DNA of 39,913 nucleotides from Candidatus Scalindua sp. (GTDB lineage: Bacteria; Planctomycetota; Brocadiia; Brocadiales; Scalinduaceae), in contig JAIQZU010000031.1 of the NCBI GenBank assembly GCA_021776915.1, forward strand, positions 1 through 39,913. The letters are read 5' to 3'. Of the stretch, positions 28,414 to 36,754 are shown piece by piece. How positions within the stretch are numbered: position 1 is the first letter of the stretch; every line of letters begins with the position of its first letter. Position numbers and translations under genes: made by a program. A model generated the notes under the pieces. The model was not told the origin of the DNA. It searched no databases and worked only from the letters and a program-made list of their open reading frames with translations.

Positions 28414-29067
28414 ATGCCGACAGATCCGATCGAGATTGCGACGGGCGGTTTCTTCATAGGTACAGGCATAGGGGCTGCCTCACGGGGCCTCATCTCGAAT
28501 CCCTCGCAGGAGTCCGTCCCTACCGTCATTCGGCGGTACGTGAAGGGCATCCTGCAGGGGCAGAGCGCGGCCGAGGGTCGGGTGCATGCCACCCAGCTCC
28601 GGCCGCTGGAACTGACGCCGGGTGAGCATCAGATCCTGGTCTACACCGGCGACGAGGAAGCCGAGGCCATCTCGCAGTCGCACCTCGAGCACCGCCACAC
28701 GTTGGAGCTCCTGGTCGAGGTGATGGGGCTGGGCCCGGAGAATCCGGACGAGACGTTTGGCCAGCTCGAGGCGATCGCGCGGGTCGTATTGGTTCTCGTC
28801 CTGAACGACCAAGACCTGAGTGGCTGCGTCGATCGGGTCTCCTATGCCGGGCGCCAATGGCTGAAGGCCGACGAAGAAGCGGCGCAGATCGCGCAAGGGA
28901 TCCGGCTTCGCTTCAACGTCGTCTACCGAACCGAGTACGGAACCCTTGTCCCTGACGAGTTCCTCGAGCTCGGTCTGGGCATCGACACAGACGGGGACGG
29001 AGCCGTCGATCCCACCAAGGGATCCGGCCACGACATCGAAGACGTCATCAGCGTCCGGGCCACCTGA
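28414..29067 (+). CDS. Tail terminator / U-like protein, 217 aa
   Basis: ATG 28414. A short N-terminal motif (IEIATGGFFIGTGIGAASRG) precedes a U-like domain: VIRRYVKGILQGQSAAEGRV, RPLELTPGEHQILVYTGDEE and HLEHRHTLELLVEVMGLG. Tail terminators cap the tail tube and join it to the head. The position equals lambda U and Mu gp37 (DUF1834). The N-terminal motif recurs in the gp46-like protein at 36158. Confidence 0.65.
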   Translation: MPTDPIEIATGGFFIGTGIGAASRGLISNPSQESVPTVIRRYVKGILQGQSAAEGRVHATQLRPLELTPGEHQILVYTGDEEAEAISQSHLEHRHTLELLVEVMGLGPENPDETFGQLEAIARVVLVLVLNDQDLSGCVDRVSYAGRQWLKADEEAAQIAQGIRLRFNVVYRTEYGTLVPDEFLELGLGIDTDGDGAVDPTKGSGHDIEDVISVRAT

Positions 29068-29088
29068 GCCCGGATCGAGGAGAGATCC

Positions 29089-29274
29089 ATGGACACCGCG
29101 GTACTCGTACCGAAGAAGGGCCTCATCGTGCGCGACCCGATCTCTGGGAATGCGCTTCCGCCCGAGGGAATGCAGAAGCAGCTCTCCACGTACTGGCTCC
29201 GCCGGATGGCAGACGGTGACGTGACGAAGCAGACGAAAACCACCCGCACCCGGCCCGCTCGGGAAGAGGAGTAG
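29089..29274 (+). CDS. DUF2635 protein (Mu gp38-like), 61 aa
   Basis: LVPKKGLIVRDPISGNALPP, EGMQKQLSTYWLRRMADGDV is characteristic of DUF2635, a small protein coded just in front of the sheath gene of Mu-type phages. The C-terminus is polar and basic. Function unknown; its stop lies two bases before the sheath ATG. Confidence 0.85.
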   Translation: MDTAVLVPKKGLIVRDPISGNALPPEGMQKQLSTYWLRRMADGDVTKQTKTTRTRPAREEE

Positions 29275-29276
29275 CG

Positions 29277-30752
29277 ATGTCGTCCATCTCGTACGATGAG
29301 ATCCCGGCGAGCCTTCGAACCCCGGCCGTCCTGGCCGAAATCGACGAGTCGCAGGCTGTAACGGGCATCCAGGGGCTGCCCTATCGCATCCTGCTCATGG
29401 TCCACAAGATCTCGGCCGGAGTCGCCGCGGAGAACGTCGCGGTCCAGATCACGAGCGAACGCAGCGCGATCGAGCAGTTCGGCGAAGGGTCGATCGGCCA
29501 CCGCATGTTCAAGTCGCTCTTCTTGAACAACCTGATCACCGAAGCGTGGGGGATGGCGGTTGCGGAGCCGGCCGGGCCCGACATCGCCGCCGGTTCGATC
29601 ACCGTCACCGGGCCCGCAACGGCGAACGGCACGATCTTCCTGTACCTCGGCGGCCAGCGGATTCAGGTCTCGGTGCAGTCGGGTGATGCCAACACGGTCG
29701 TCGCCGCTGCGATCGTGGCCGCGATCACCGCGACACCGGAAGCTCCGATCTCCGCGGTAGATGCGGGGGCCGGCGTCGTCACCCTCAGTGCCAAGCATGA
29801 CGGCCTGGTCGGGAACGGCATCGACGTCCGGGTGAATTACCGGCGCGACGAGCAGCTCCCGGCCGGAGTTGGCCTCGTGATCGTCGAGCCGCAGGGCGCC
29901 ACGGCTGCGCCCGACATCGCGAGCGCGCTCGCGGGGATGGCTGCCGATACCCAATACCACGTGATCGGCTTCCCCTGGACCGACTCGGCCACTCTTGCTG
30001 CGATCGACGTCGAGCTCCAGGACCGATGGGGTGCGACGCGGGCAATCCCCAGCATTCTGATCGGCCATCGGGATGGCACTCACGCCGAACTGATCACGTT
30101 CGGCGATGCGCTGAACAGCCATCTGATGTCCTTCACCGGCGCGAAGAACAGCCCGACCCCTCCGTGGGAATGGGCCGCAGCGCGCACGGGTCAGATCGCG
30201 CAGGCAGGCAACCAGGATCCGGCCCGGCCCTTCCAGACGCTGCCACTCATCGGTGTGCTGCCGCCCGTCGAGGCCGACCGCTTCGCTCTGAACGAGCGAA
30301 ATCTCCTCCTGCATGACGGTGTCTCCACCTTCCGCGTGGATGCCGGTGGCCTGGTTCGCATTGGCCGCTCGATCACCACCTACCAGGAGACGGCATTCGG
30401 GGCTCCCGATATCGCCTACCTGGATGTGAACACCCCGCTCACGCTGGGCTTCATCCGAGAAGCCTACGTGAACCGGTTCTTGCAGAAGTATCCCCGCCAC
30501 AAGCTGGCCAACGACGGGACGAACTTCGCGTCTGGCCAAGCGGTGATCACGCCCCTGATCGCGAAGTCCGAGATCGTGGCGTTGTATCGGGAGCTCGAGC
30601 GGTCCGGCATCGTCGAAGACGCGGAGTCCTTCATCGATGGCCTGATCGTGGTGCGCAGCTCCAACGATCCGACGCGGCTCGATGTGGCGATGCAGCCGAA
30701 CCTGGTGAACGGGCTCCGGATCGTCGCTCTCAAGATCGAATTCCGGCTCTAG
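29277..30752 (+). CDS. Tail sheath protein, Mu gpL-like, 491 aa
   Basis: The N-terminus (MSSISYDEIPASLRTPAVLA) and the C-terminal region (LDVNTPLTLGFIREAYVNRF, then RLDVAMQPNLVNGLRIVALK) match Mu-family sheath proteins. A central inserted beta domain (about 95-185, GSITVTGPATANGTIFLYLG) is exposed on the sheath surface. The sheath contracts around the tube during injection. Confidence 0.92.
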   Translation: MSSISYDEIPASLRTPAVLAEIDESQAVTGIQGLPYRILLMVHKISAGVAAENVAVQITSERSAIEQFGEGSIGHRMFKSLFLNNLITEAWGMAVAEPAGPDIAAGSITVTGPATANGTIFLYLGGQRIQVSVQSGDANTVVAAAIVAAITATPEAPISAVDAGAGVVTLSAKHDGLVGNGIDVRVNYRRDEQLPAGVGLVIVEPQGATAAPDIASALAGMAADTQYHVIGFPWTDSATLAAIDVELQDRWGATRAIPSILIGHRDGTHAELITFGDALNSHLMSFTGAKNSPTPPWEWAAARTGQIAQAGNQDPARPFQTLPLIGVLPPVEADRFALNERNLLLHDGVSTFRVDAGGLVRIGRSITTYQETAFGAPDIAYLDVNTPLTLGFIREAYVNRFLQKYPRHKLANDGTNFASGQAVITPLIAKSEIVALYRELERSGIVEDAESFIDGLIVVRSSNDPTRLDVAMQPNLVNGLRIVALKIEFRL

Positions 30753-30761
30753 GAGGCCTCA

Positions 30762-31124
30762 ATGTCATTGCGCAAGATCGGCGTGGCGTATGCCACGGTG
30801 GATGGCGAACCCGTCGATGTGAAGGGCGCCGTCGAGTACAACCTCGGCCTCCCCATGCGGGAGGCGGTCGTGGGCGTCGGTGGCATGCACGGCGTCAAGG
30901 AAACGGACCGCGCCCCGTGGGTTCAGTTCACGGTGACACGTCCCGAGGCGAAGGTGCTGCAGAAGCTCCTGAACGCTCACGACGCCACCGCGACGGTGGG
31001 CTTTCGGGATGGCACGGTGTTCACCGTGGCCGAGTCCACCTTCGTAGGGGAGGGCGACATCAACTCGGAGGAGGACGAAGTCCAGCTCCGATACGAGGGC
31101 CGAAGCGGGGACTTCCTGCAATGA
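30762..31124 (+). CDS. Tail tube protein, Mu gpM-like, 120 aa
   Basis: KIGVAYATVDGEPVDVKGAV, EYNLGLPMREAVVGVGGMHG and FVGEGDINSEEDEVQLRYEG match the Mu-type tail tube family (PF10618). The protein stacks as hexamers to make the inner tube inside the sheath. Family length is about 118-120. Confidence 0.9.
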   Translation: MSLRKIGVAYATVDGEPVDVKGAVEYNLGLPMREAVVGVGGMHGVKETDRAPWVQFTVTRPEAKVLQKLLNAHDATATVGFRDGTVFTVAESTFVGEGDINSEEDEVQLRYEGRSGDFLQ

Positions 31125-31399
31125 GCAGCCGCGTCATCAAGCTCAAGACGCCCATTCCGATTCCGGGGACAGAAGGCGAAGTCCTCTCCGAAATCGAACT
31201 CCCCAAGCGACTTCTTGTGAAGCAGATGAAGCAGATGGACAGGGGAGATGGGGAGATTTCAAAGTCGGCCCTCTTGATCGCCGCCATCGCGAAGGTCAGC
31301 CCGGCCGTCATCGACGAGATGGAAGCTTCCGACTTCGAAGCGGTGAGCAGGCAGATCACAGGTTTTTTCGGGATCGGCTCAGAGGAGTCCGACACGTAG
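31121..31399 (+). CDS. Tail assembly chaperone, upstream frame, 92 aa
   Basis: ATG 31121 overlaps the tube stop (ATGA). The product (MSSRVIKLKTPIPIPGTEGE, IELPKRLLVKQMKQMDRGDG, LIAAIAKVSPAVIDEMEASD) matches the Mu-type tail assembly chaperone family (PF10109). Such proteins coat the tape measure during tail assembly. Near the 3' end the gene carries the slippery heptamer T TTT TTC, allowing a fused longer product. Confidence 0.85.
   Translation: MSSRVIKLKTPIPIPGTEGEVLSEIELPKRLLVKQMKQMDRGDGEISKSALLIAAIAKVSPAVIDEMEASDFEAVSRQITGFFGIGSEESDT
31363..31369 (+). promoter_or_regulatory. Programmed -1 frameshift site T TTT TTC
   Basis: In the zero frame the bases read GGT TTT TTC, so the heptamer TTTTTTC is in the X XXY YYZ phase required for tandem -1 slippage. 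Twelve codons (including the stop) remain in the zero frame, whereas the -1 frame is open to 31569. Confidence 0.8.
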
Positions 31400-31569
31400 T
31401 CATCCTGGCCGGGATCTCCGACCCGGACCTCTGGAACGTCATGGCCGGTCTGGGCATCCACTTCCATCAGCCGTCGAACGCGATCGACGAGTGGGAACTC
31501 TGGGAGTACGCCCGCTGGCGAGAGCAGCTCCTGAAGTACCAGAAGATGATCGAGAGGGGTAGCCGATGA
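31369..31569 (+). CDS. Frameshift-accessed C-terminal extension of the tail chaperone
   Basis: After a -1 slip at 31363-31369 the frame continues as RDRLRGVRHVVILAGISDPD and ends MIERGSR, giving 66 codons before the TGA that overlaps the tape-measure ATG. The full fusion from 31121 would be 149 residues. The -1 frame has an internal ATG (31441) but no good ribosome-binding site, so expression by frameshift is favoured. The pair corresponds to lambda G/GT in role. Confidence 0.75.
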   Translation, partial: RDRLRGVRHVVILAGISDPDLWNVMAGLGIHFHQPSNAIDEWELWEYARWREQLLKYQKMIERGSR

Positions 31570-33221
31570 TCCGTCCGATCACCGTCCACATCCTCGGCAA
31601 CAAGGTCAAGCTCTCCAAGACCCTGTCGGCGGCCTCGAGAAACCTCCAGTCGTTCGGCAAGTCCGCGAGGAAGGCAGGGCGATCGCTCACATTCGGTGTC
31701 ACCGCACCGGTCTTGGGCCTCGGTGTCACCGTGGTGCGAACTGCTGCTCAGTTCGAGAAGTCCATGAATCGGGTTGGCGCCGTCAGCGGCGCGACCGGAA
31801 AGGAAATGGCCGACCTGACCGCGACGGCGAGAGAACTCGGAAGTTCAACTCAGTTCTCGGCGAGCGAGGCCGCGGAGGCGATGGCGTTTCTGGGGCAGGC
31901 CGGTTTCAAGACAGACCAGATTCTGGGTGCGATCCCGGGCACGCTCCAGCTCGCTTCCTCAGCCCAGCTGGAACTCGGCCAAAGCGCCGACATCGTTACG
32001 AACATCCTGAGTGGCTACGGGCTCGAGGTGTCCGATCTTGCGCGAGTGAACGACGTCCTCGTGAAGACGTTCACAAGCAGCAACACGGACCTGGTGCAAC
32101 TCGGCGAGGCGATGAAACTCGCCGGGCCGATTGCATCCGGGATGAAAATCGAGTTCGAAGAGACCGCCGCCGCGCTCGGCTTGCTGGGAAACGCTGGCTT
32201 CCAGGCCTCGCTGGGGGGGACGGCGTTGCGCGGTGGCCTGCTCAGGCTGTCGAATCCCTCGAAGGATGCTCGGAAGGCTCTTGCAGAGATCGGCATTCCG
32301 CTGAAAAACCTGGTGGACAGCTCGGGAAACGTCCGGTCATTGGCGACTCTGGTCGAGGAGTTCGAGAAAAAGGCGGCCTCGGCTGGCCAGTTCAGTCGGA
32401 TCTTTGGCCAGCGCGCCGGCCCAGCTCTTGCCGTCCTTGTTTCCCAAGGCTCGGGCGCTCTCTCGAAGCTCACAGGCGAGCTCAAGGATGCAGGCGGGAC
32501 AGCACAGAGGATCTCCGAAGCACAGATGAAGGGTGCTGCCGGCGCCATGAAGGAGTTTTCTTCAGCGGTGGAGGGGCTCCAACTTTCCATTGCTACGTCG
32601 GGAATCCTGGAGTGGGTGACTGATCTTACGAAGAAGCTGTCCGGATTCGTGCAGCGCCTGTCGAAGACAAGCCCGGCGACCCTGAAGTGGGTGACGGTCC
32701 TTGCGTTGGCAGCCGCCGCGCTCGGGCCGGTAGTCGTCGGGATCGGTCTGGCCGCGCAGGGGATCGCTGCACTCATTCCCGTCATCGCGGTGATGAAGGC
32801 CGGGTTCCTTGCGTTGAACTTGGTCATGATTGCGAACCCGATCGGGCTCATCGTCGCCGGCGCAGCGGCGCTGATCGGGATCGGTGTGGTGCTGTTCAAG
32901 AAATGGGAGCCATTCCGAGACCTCATTCTCGGGATCTGGAATCGGATCAAAAACATCGGCAGCTTGGCCAGCTCTTTCGTGCCGGACTTCATTCGCGATT
33001 CGTTCTCTGGGGTCGGGCCAGGCCTCGGAGGCGTCGATGCTGATGGCGGCGCCGCAGCTCGCGGAGGTGTGTTCACTGCCCCGCCACAAGCTCAGGTCGG
33101 CGGCCGGGTTGAAATCGAGATCCGCGAGGATCGCCCAGCGCGCGTCCGCCGTTTGGAGTCATCGGCACCCGGGTTCGATCTTGACGTGCTGCAAGGGCCC
33201 GCACTCGCAGGCGCAGGATGA
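31566..33221 (+). CDS. Tape measure protein, 551 aa
   Basis: ATG 31566 overlaps the chaperone stop. The N-terminal TMP domain (KTLSAASRNLQSFGKSARKA, FEKSMNRVGAVSGATGKEMA, LGSSTQFSASEAAEAMAFLG) is typical of TIGR01760. Two or three hydrophobic segments lie at about 375-440 (VTVLALAAAALGPVVVGIGL and IANPIGLIVAGAAALIGIGV), which help membrane passage. Protein length sets tail length; 551 residues is short, suggesting a short contractile tail of roughly 80 nm by the usual rule. Confidence 0.9.
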   Translation: MIRPITVHILGNKVKLSKTLSAASRNLQSFGKSARKAGRSLTFGVTAPVLGLGVTVVRTAAQFEKSMNRVGAVSGATGKEMADLTATARELGSSTQFSASEAAEAMAFLGQAGFKTDQILGAIPGTLQLASSAQLELGQSADIVTNILSGYGLEVSDLARVNDVLVKTFTSSNTDLVQLGEAMKLAGPIASGMKIEFEETAAALGLLGNAGFQASLGGTALRGGLLRLSNPSKDARKALAEIGIPLKNLVDSSGNVRSLATLVEEFEKKAASAGQFSRIFGQRAGPALAVLVSQGSGALSKLTGELKDAGGTAQRISEAQMKGAAGAMKEFSSAVEGLQLSIATSGILEWVTDLTKKLSGFVQRLSKTSPATLKWVTVLALAAAALGPVVVGIGLAAQGIAALIPVIAVMKAGFLALNLVMIANPIGLIVAGAAALIGIGVVLFKKWEPFRDLILGIWNRIKNIGSLASSFVPDFIRDSFSGVGPGLGGVDADGGAAARGGVFTAPPQAQVGGRVEIEIREDRPARVRRLESSAPGFDLDVLQGPALAGAG

Positions 33222-34420
33222 GCTGGAGGGACAGATATCGAGACGCGAGCTACCGAGGTGCTCCGTTCTTCGTGGCCGTCTCGGAGCGCCGCGGCGGGAA
33301 GCGCGGCGAACTCCACCAGTACGCGGGCCGCGACACCCCGTATTTCGAGGAACTCGGCCGCGAGGCTCGGCGCTTCCCTGTGGAAGCGTATGTCGTGGGG
33401 GAAGACTACGACGAGGACCGTGATCGCCTGATCGCTGCCCTCGAAAGCCCTGGCTCTGGGTCGCTGGTTCATCCCTACCACGGCACGGAGAACGTCGTCG
33501 CACTCGACTTCACGATTCGAGAGAGCACCCGAGACGGCGGGATGGCTCAGTTTTCGATCCTCTTCGTGGAGGCGGGTCGCAATATCTTCCCGTCCGGGGC
33601 AATCGACCGGGCCTCCCGGGTGCTCGACGCCGTTCGAGGTGCTCTCGAGGCAATCGTCGGTGAGTTCGGGCGCATCTTCAACGTTCCTGCGACGCCCGAC
33701 TACCTCGGACAGGATGCGGAGCAGATCTCCCGAGACGCTGCCGACGAACTTCGGGCTGGTCTGAACGAGGCCGCCTCGGAGGACAGTGAAGCCGCCGCGG
33801 CTTATCGCCGGGACCTGACCCGGTTCTCGGCGAATGCACACCGGAAGGCCTCGAACGCGCAAGAATTCGGGGAGGAGATGTCGGCGCTCGTGACGGGCTT
33901 GTCCGGACTCGCAGAGCCCGGGAAGGCCTTCGAGCTCATGCTGCGAATCTCCGAGTTCGGGTCCGAACTCGAGGTCCTGACGCTCACGACTTCGATCCGA
34001 GAGACGCAGGAGCGGAATCGATTGGCGCTGCTGGGGCTGATCCGCCGCAGCGCGCTCGCCAAGGCCGCCGAACTCGCCGGCACCCGCACCTTTGCCAGCT
34101 ACGAAGAGGCCATCGCCTTCCGGACTGACATCACGCGGGCGCTCGATCTGGAGATCCGTGCTGCCGGCGCGATCGGCGACGATGAGAGCTTCGCTCGGCT
34201 GCGGGACGTCTTCGAAGCAGTGGCTCGCTCGATCACTGAGACCGCGGGGAGCCTCGCCCAGGTCGTTCGGCTACCCCAGGTCGAGTCGATGCCGGGCCTT
34301 GTGATCGGCTGGCGCATGTACCAGGACCCTCTTCGGGACGAGGAGATTGCGGCTCGAAACGGATCCGCACACCCTGGATTCCTTCCTGCGGGGGACTCTC
34401 TCGAGGTCTTGAGTGCCTGA
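33218..34420 (+). CDS. Mu gpN-like DNA circulation / baseplate protein, 400 aa
   Basis: ATG 33218 overlaps the tape-measure stop. MSWRDRYRDASYRGAPFFVA, RGELHQYAGRDTPYFEELGR, FPVEAYVVGEDYDEDRDRLI and YHGTENVVALDFTIRESTRD match the N-terminal domain of gpN (PF07157). In Mu this is a tail component whose original name came from DNA circularisation; it is now viewed as part of the tail tip. The C-terminal half is helical. Confidence 0.88.
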   Translation: MSWRDRYRDASYRGAPFFVAVSERRGGKRGELHQYAGRDTPYFEELGREARRFPVEAYVVGEDYDEDRDRLIAALESPGSGSLVHPYHGTENVVALDFTIRESTRDGGMAQFSILFVEAGRNIFPSGAIDRASRVLDAVRGALEAIVGEFGRIFNVPATPDYLGQDAEQISRDAADELRAGLNEAASEDSEAAAAYRRDLTRFSANAHRKASNAQEFGEEMSALVTGLSGLAEPGKAFELMLRISEFGSELEVLTLTTSIRETQERNRLALLGLIRRSALAKAAELAGTRTFASYEEAIAFRTDITRALDLEIRAAGAIGDDESFARLRDVFEAVARSITETAGSLAQVVRLPQVESMPGLVIGWRMYQDPLRDEEIAARNGSAHPGFLPAGDSLEVLSA

Positions 34421-35462
34421 GGATGTTCGCCTCATCGTGGAAGGCGAGGAGTTTGGGGGCTGGAAGAGCCTTCGGGTGACGCGCTCGATCGAGACGCTGG
34501 CCGGATCCTTCAGCTTCGAGCTTTCGGAGAAGTTCCCCGCCGATCCGACGCGCCGGCGTCTCCAGGCCGGCCTCGCCGCCGAGATTCGGGTGGCCGGCAA
34601 GCCTCTCATCGCGGGATACCTCGACGCCGTTGAGCGGAGCTACGATCGACAGCATCACGCGGTGACAGCGCGCGGCCGCGACGCCGCTGGCGACCTGGTC
34701 GACTGTGCACACGACTATTCCCCCGGCGCGTTCAGGGACATCGGCCTCCTGCAGCTGGCGGGAGAGTTTGCGAAGCCGTTCGGAATTGGCGTCCTGGCCG
34801 ACACTGAGATGGGCGAATCCTTCAAGGAGTTCCAAGTCCAGGTTGGAGAGACGGGCTTCGAGGCCCTCGCACGCGCTTGTCGCCTGCGGTCCGTACTCCC
34901 GATCAGCGATGGCAAGGGATCGATCGTTTTGGCTCGCGCTGGGAGTGTCCGAGCTCCGACTGCACTCGTCTTGGGTGGGAACATCCTCTCGGCTTCCTCC
35001 GTCGATTCGATGGAGGACCGGTTCTCGAAGTGGACCTATCGCAGCCAGGAGAGGGTTGTAGGGAAGGGCGGGACCAGGAAGGACAATACCTCGGAGGGGT
35101 CGGCCGAAGACTCCACGGTTCTGCGTCACCGGCCCATGGTCCGAGTTTCGAGGCAGCGTGCGGAAGCTGCGGTTCTGCAGCAGCGCGCTCAATGGTCGGT
35201 GAACGTCGCAGCGGGTCGGGCAAACAGAGTGCAATACGTGGTGGCGGGCTTTCGGCATCGCTCGGGATTCTGGGCACCCAATCAGCTGGTTCCCGTCGAG
35301 GATCCCTACGCCGGCGTTCGCGGAAGTATGCTCATCACGACGGCCTCGTTCGAGGCAGATCGAGAGAAGCAGGAGACGCAACTCTCAGTAGGGCGTCCCG
35401 AAGCCTTCCTCGCTGAGCCGATCCACCAAGGGAAAAAGGGTCAGGAGCTCTGGGGGGCGTAG
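34413..35462 (+). CDS. Baseplate hub protein, Mu gpP (gp44)-like, 349 aa
   Basis: GTG 34413 lies inside the end of the gpN-like gene. VRLIVEGEEFGGWKSLRVTR, ETLAGSFSFELSEKFPADPT, RVAGKPLIAGYLDAVERSYD and TARGRDAAGDLVDCAHDYSP match gpP hub proteins. Three copies form the ring above the spike. The C-terminal part is basic and carries the second hub domain. Confidence 0.88.
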   Translation: MPEDVRLIVEGEEFGGWKSLRVTRSIETLAGSFSFELSEKFPADPTRRRLQAGLAAEIRVAGKPLIAGYLDAVERSYDRQHHAVTARGRDAAGDLVDCAHDYSPGAFRDIGLLQLAGEFAKPFGIGVLADTEMGESFKEFQVQVGETGFEALARACRLRSVLPISDGKGSIVLARAGSVRAPTALVLGGNILSASSVDSMEDRFSKWTYRSQERVVGKGGTRKDNTSEGSAEDSTVLRHRPMVRVSRQRAEAAVLQQRAQWSVNVAAGRANRVQYVVAGFRHRSGFWAPNQLVPVEDPYAGVRGSMLITTASFEADREKQETQLSVGRPEAFLAEPIHQGKKGQELWGA

Positions 35463-35464
35463 GC

Positions 35465-36154
35465 ATGTCGCGAATCCTCAGGGCGCTCGAAAACCGTCTG
35501 CTGAACATGATTGGGCGCGGCGACCTGAAAGAGCTCGACGATGGCCAGGGCCTTCAGGTTCTCACGCTGTCGGGCATGCCCGGTGAAGAGCTCCGCGACG
35601 TGGAGCGAGTGCAGAACTACGGGTTCACCGGCGTCCCCAGCAAAGGGCACGCGGTCATGGTCTTCCCGCAGGGAGACCGCAACCACGCGATCGTGATCGC
35701 GCTCGATGACGTCGAGGGGAGGCTGACTGGGCTCTCGCCTGACGATGTCGCGATGTACGACGTGCGTGGAACCACCATCAAGTTCACGGAAGAAGGGGTC
35801 GAGGTCGACACCGATGAGTCCGTGAGGATCACGGCTGCGAAGACGATCAAGATCGAGACGATCGCCTCGGTCGATATCCAGGCCGGAGGAGCGGCCACCG
35901 TGAAGGCAGGTGGGAGCGCAACGGTCGAGGCCGGAGGATCGGCGGAACTCAAGGCTGGCGGATCAGTGGATGTGGAAGGCGAATCGGTGACGGTGACCGG
36001 CGGTGTGGTGAATGTCGTCGGCGCAGCCGTTGCGATAGAAGCCGCAACGATCGCGATCATCGGGGCTCTGCTGATCAACGGGATCCCGTACGCCGAGCAC
36101 GTCCATAGCGACGTCCAGAGCGGAAGCAGCGACACCGGACCCCCGGTGGTCTGA
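35465..36154 (+). CDS. Baseplate spike protein, Mu gp45 / P2 gpV-like, 229 aa
   Basis: ATG 35465. The N-terminal domain (LQVLTLSGMPGEELRDVERV, QNYGFTGVPSKGHAVMVFPQ) is the OB-fold of gp45. Residues about 130-195 are seven-residue-type beta repeats (TVKAGGSATVEAGGSAELKA) forming a triple-stranded needle. The tip has His212-x-His214 (EHVHSD), a probable metal-binding HxH as in P2 gpV and phi92 gp138. This is the membrane-piercing spike. Confidence 0.88.
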   Translation: MSRILRALENRLLNMIGRGDLKELDDGQGLQVLTLSGMPGEELRDVERVQNYGFTGVPSKGHAVMVFPQGDRNHAIVIALDDVEGRLTGLSPDDVAMYDVRGTTIKFTEEGVEVDTDESVRITAAKTIKIETIASVDIQAGGAATVKAGGSATVEAGGSAELKAGGSVDVEGESVTVTGGVVNVVGAAVAIEAATIAIIGALLINGIPYAEHVHSDVQSGSSDTGPPVV

Positions 36155-36157
36155 GCG

Positions 36158-36751
36158 ATGGCGACACCTACCGGACTGCAGATTGGTACTCGAGGCCTGG
36201 TGCCCGGGACCGGAATTGCCATCGGCAGCCGAGGTCTCGTACGGATGGTGTCGGCCGGCGTGAGCCAGGCTGGGGCCATCCCAGGTGTATCGCGTGTCTC
36301 CGGCCTGATGGCGGATGCACAGATTCGGTTCGACGAAGAGGGCCATTCGGGCGAGCTCGTCATGGGCGACGCGGACCTTGCGGTCGAGCGCGGCCTGGCC
36401 TCGTCCGTGATCATGAGCCTGTTTACGGATCGGCGCGCTCTTCCAGACGACCGCCTTCCATTCGACCATGACGACCCACGTGGATGGTGGGGTTCCGCCT
36501 TCAACACGGTTGAGATGGGTTCGAGGCTCTGGCTGCTCCACCGAGAGAAGAGCACCCAGGAAACGCTGAATCGTGCGCGCGAATTTTGCCGTGAGTCGCT
36601 CCAGTGGATGATTGACGAAGACGTCGCGGACCGGATCGATGTCGAGGCCTCGTATGGATCGATCGGTGTGATGGAGATCTCCGTGGCGGTCCGCCAGCCC
36701 ATCGCGCGGCTCGAGGAATTCATTTTCCAGTACGTATGGGGAGGGACCTGA
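36158..36751 (+). CDS. Baseplate protein, Mu gp46-like, 197 aa
   Basis: ATG 36158. DAQIRFDEEGHSGELVMGDA, LFTDRRALPDDRLPFDHDDP, RGWWGSAFNTVEMGSRLWLL and VGMEI-like C-terminal strands identify gp46 (gp25/lysozyme-related, PF07409 group). In Mu it forms part of the wedge. It has an extra N-terminal stretch (GLQIGTRGLVPGTGIAIGSR) similar to the start of the tail terminator. Confidence 0.85.
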   Translation: MATPTGLQIGTRGLVPGTGIAIGSRGLVRMVSAGVSQAGAIPGVSRVSGLMADAQIRFDEEGHSGELVMGDADLAVERGLASSVIMSLFTDRRALPDDRLPFDHDDPRGWWGSAFNTVEMGSRLWLLHREKSTQETLNRAREFCRESLQWMIDEDVADRIDVEASYGSIGVMEISVAVRQPIARLEEFIFQYVWGGT

Positions 36752-36754
36752 GCC

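Noticed and set aside
28923-30539. Long open frame antisense to the sheath gene
   Set aside because: The plus strand gives a full Mu-type sheath; the antisense product has no recognisable motif.
35881-36050. Coding tandem DNA repeat or CRISPR-like array
   Set aside because: The periodic bases encode the beta repeats of the spike needle; there are no conserved repeat/spacer units.
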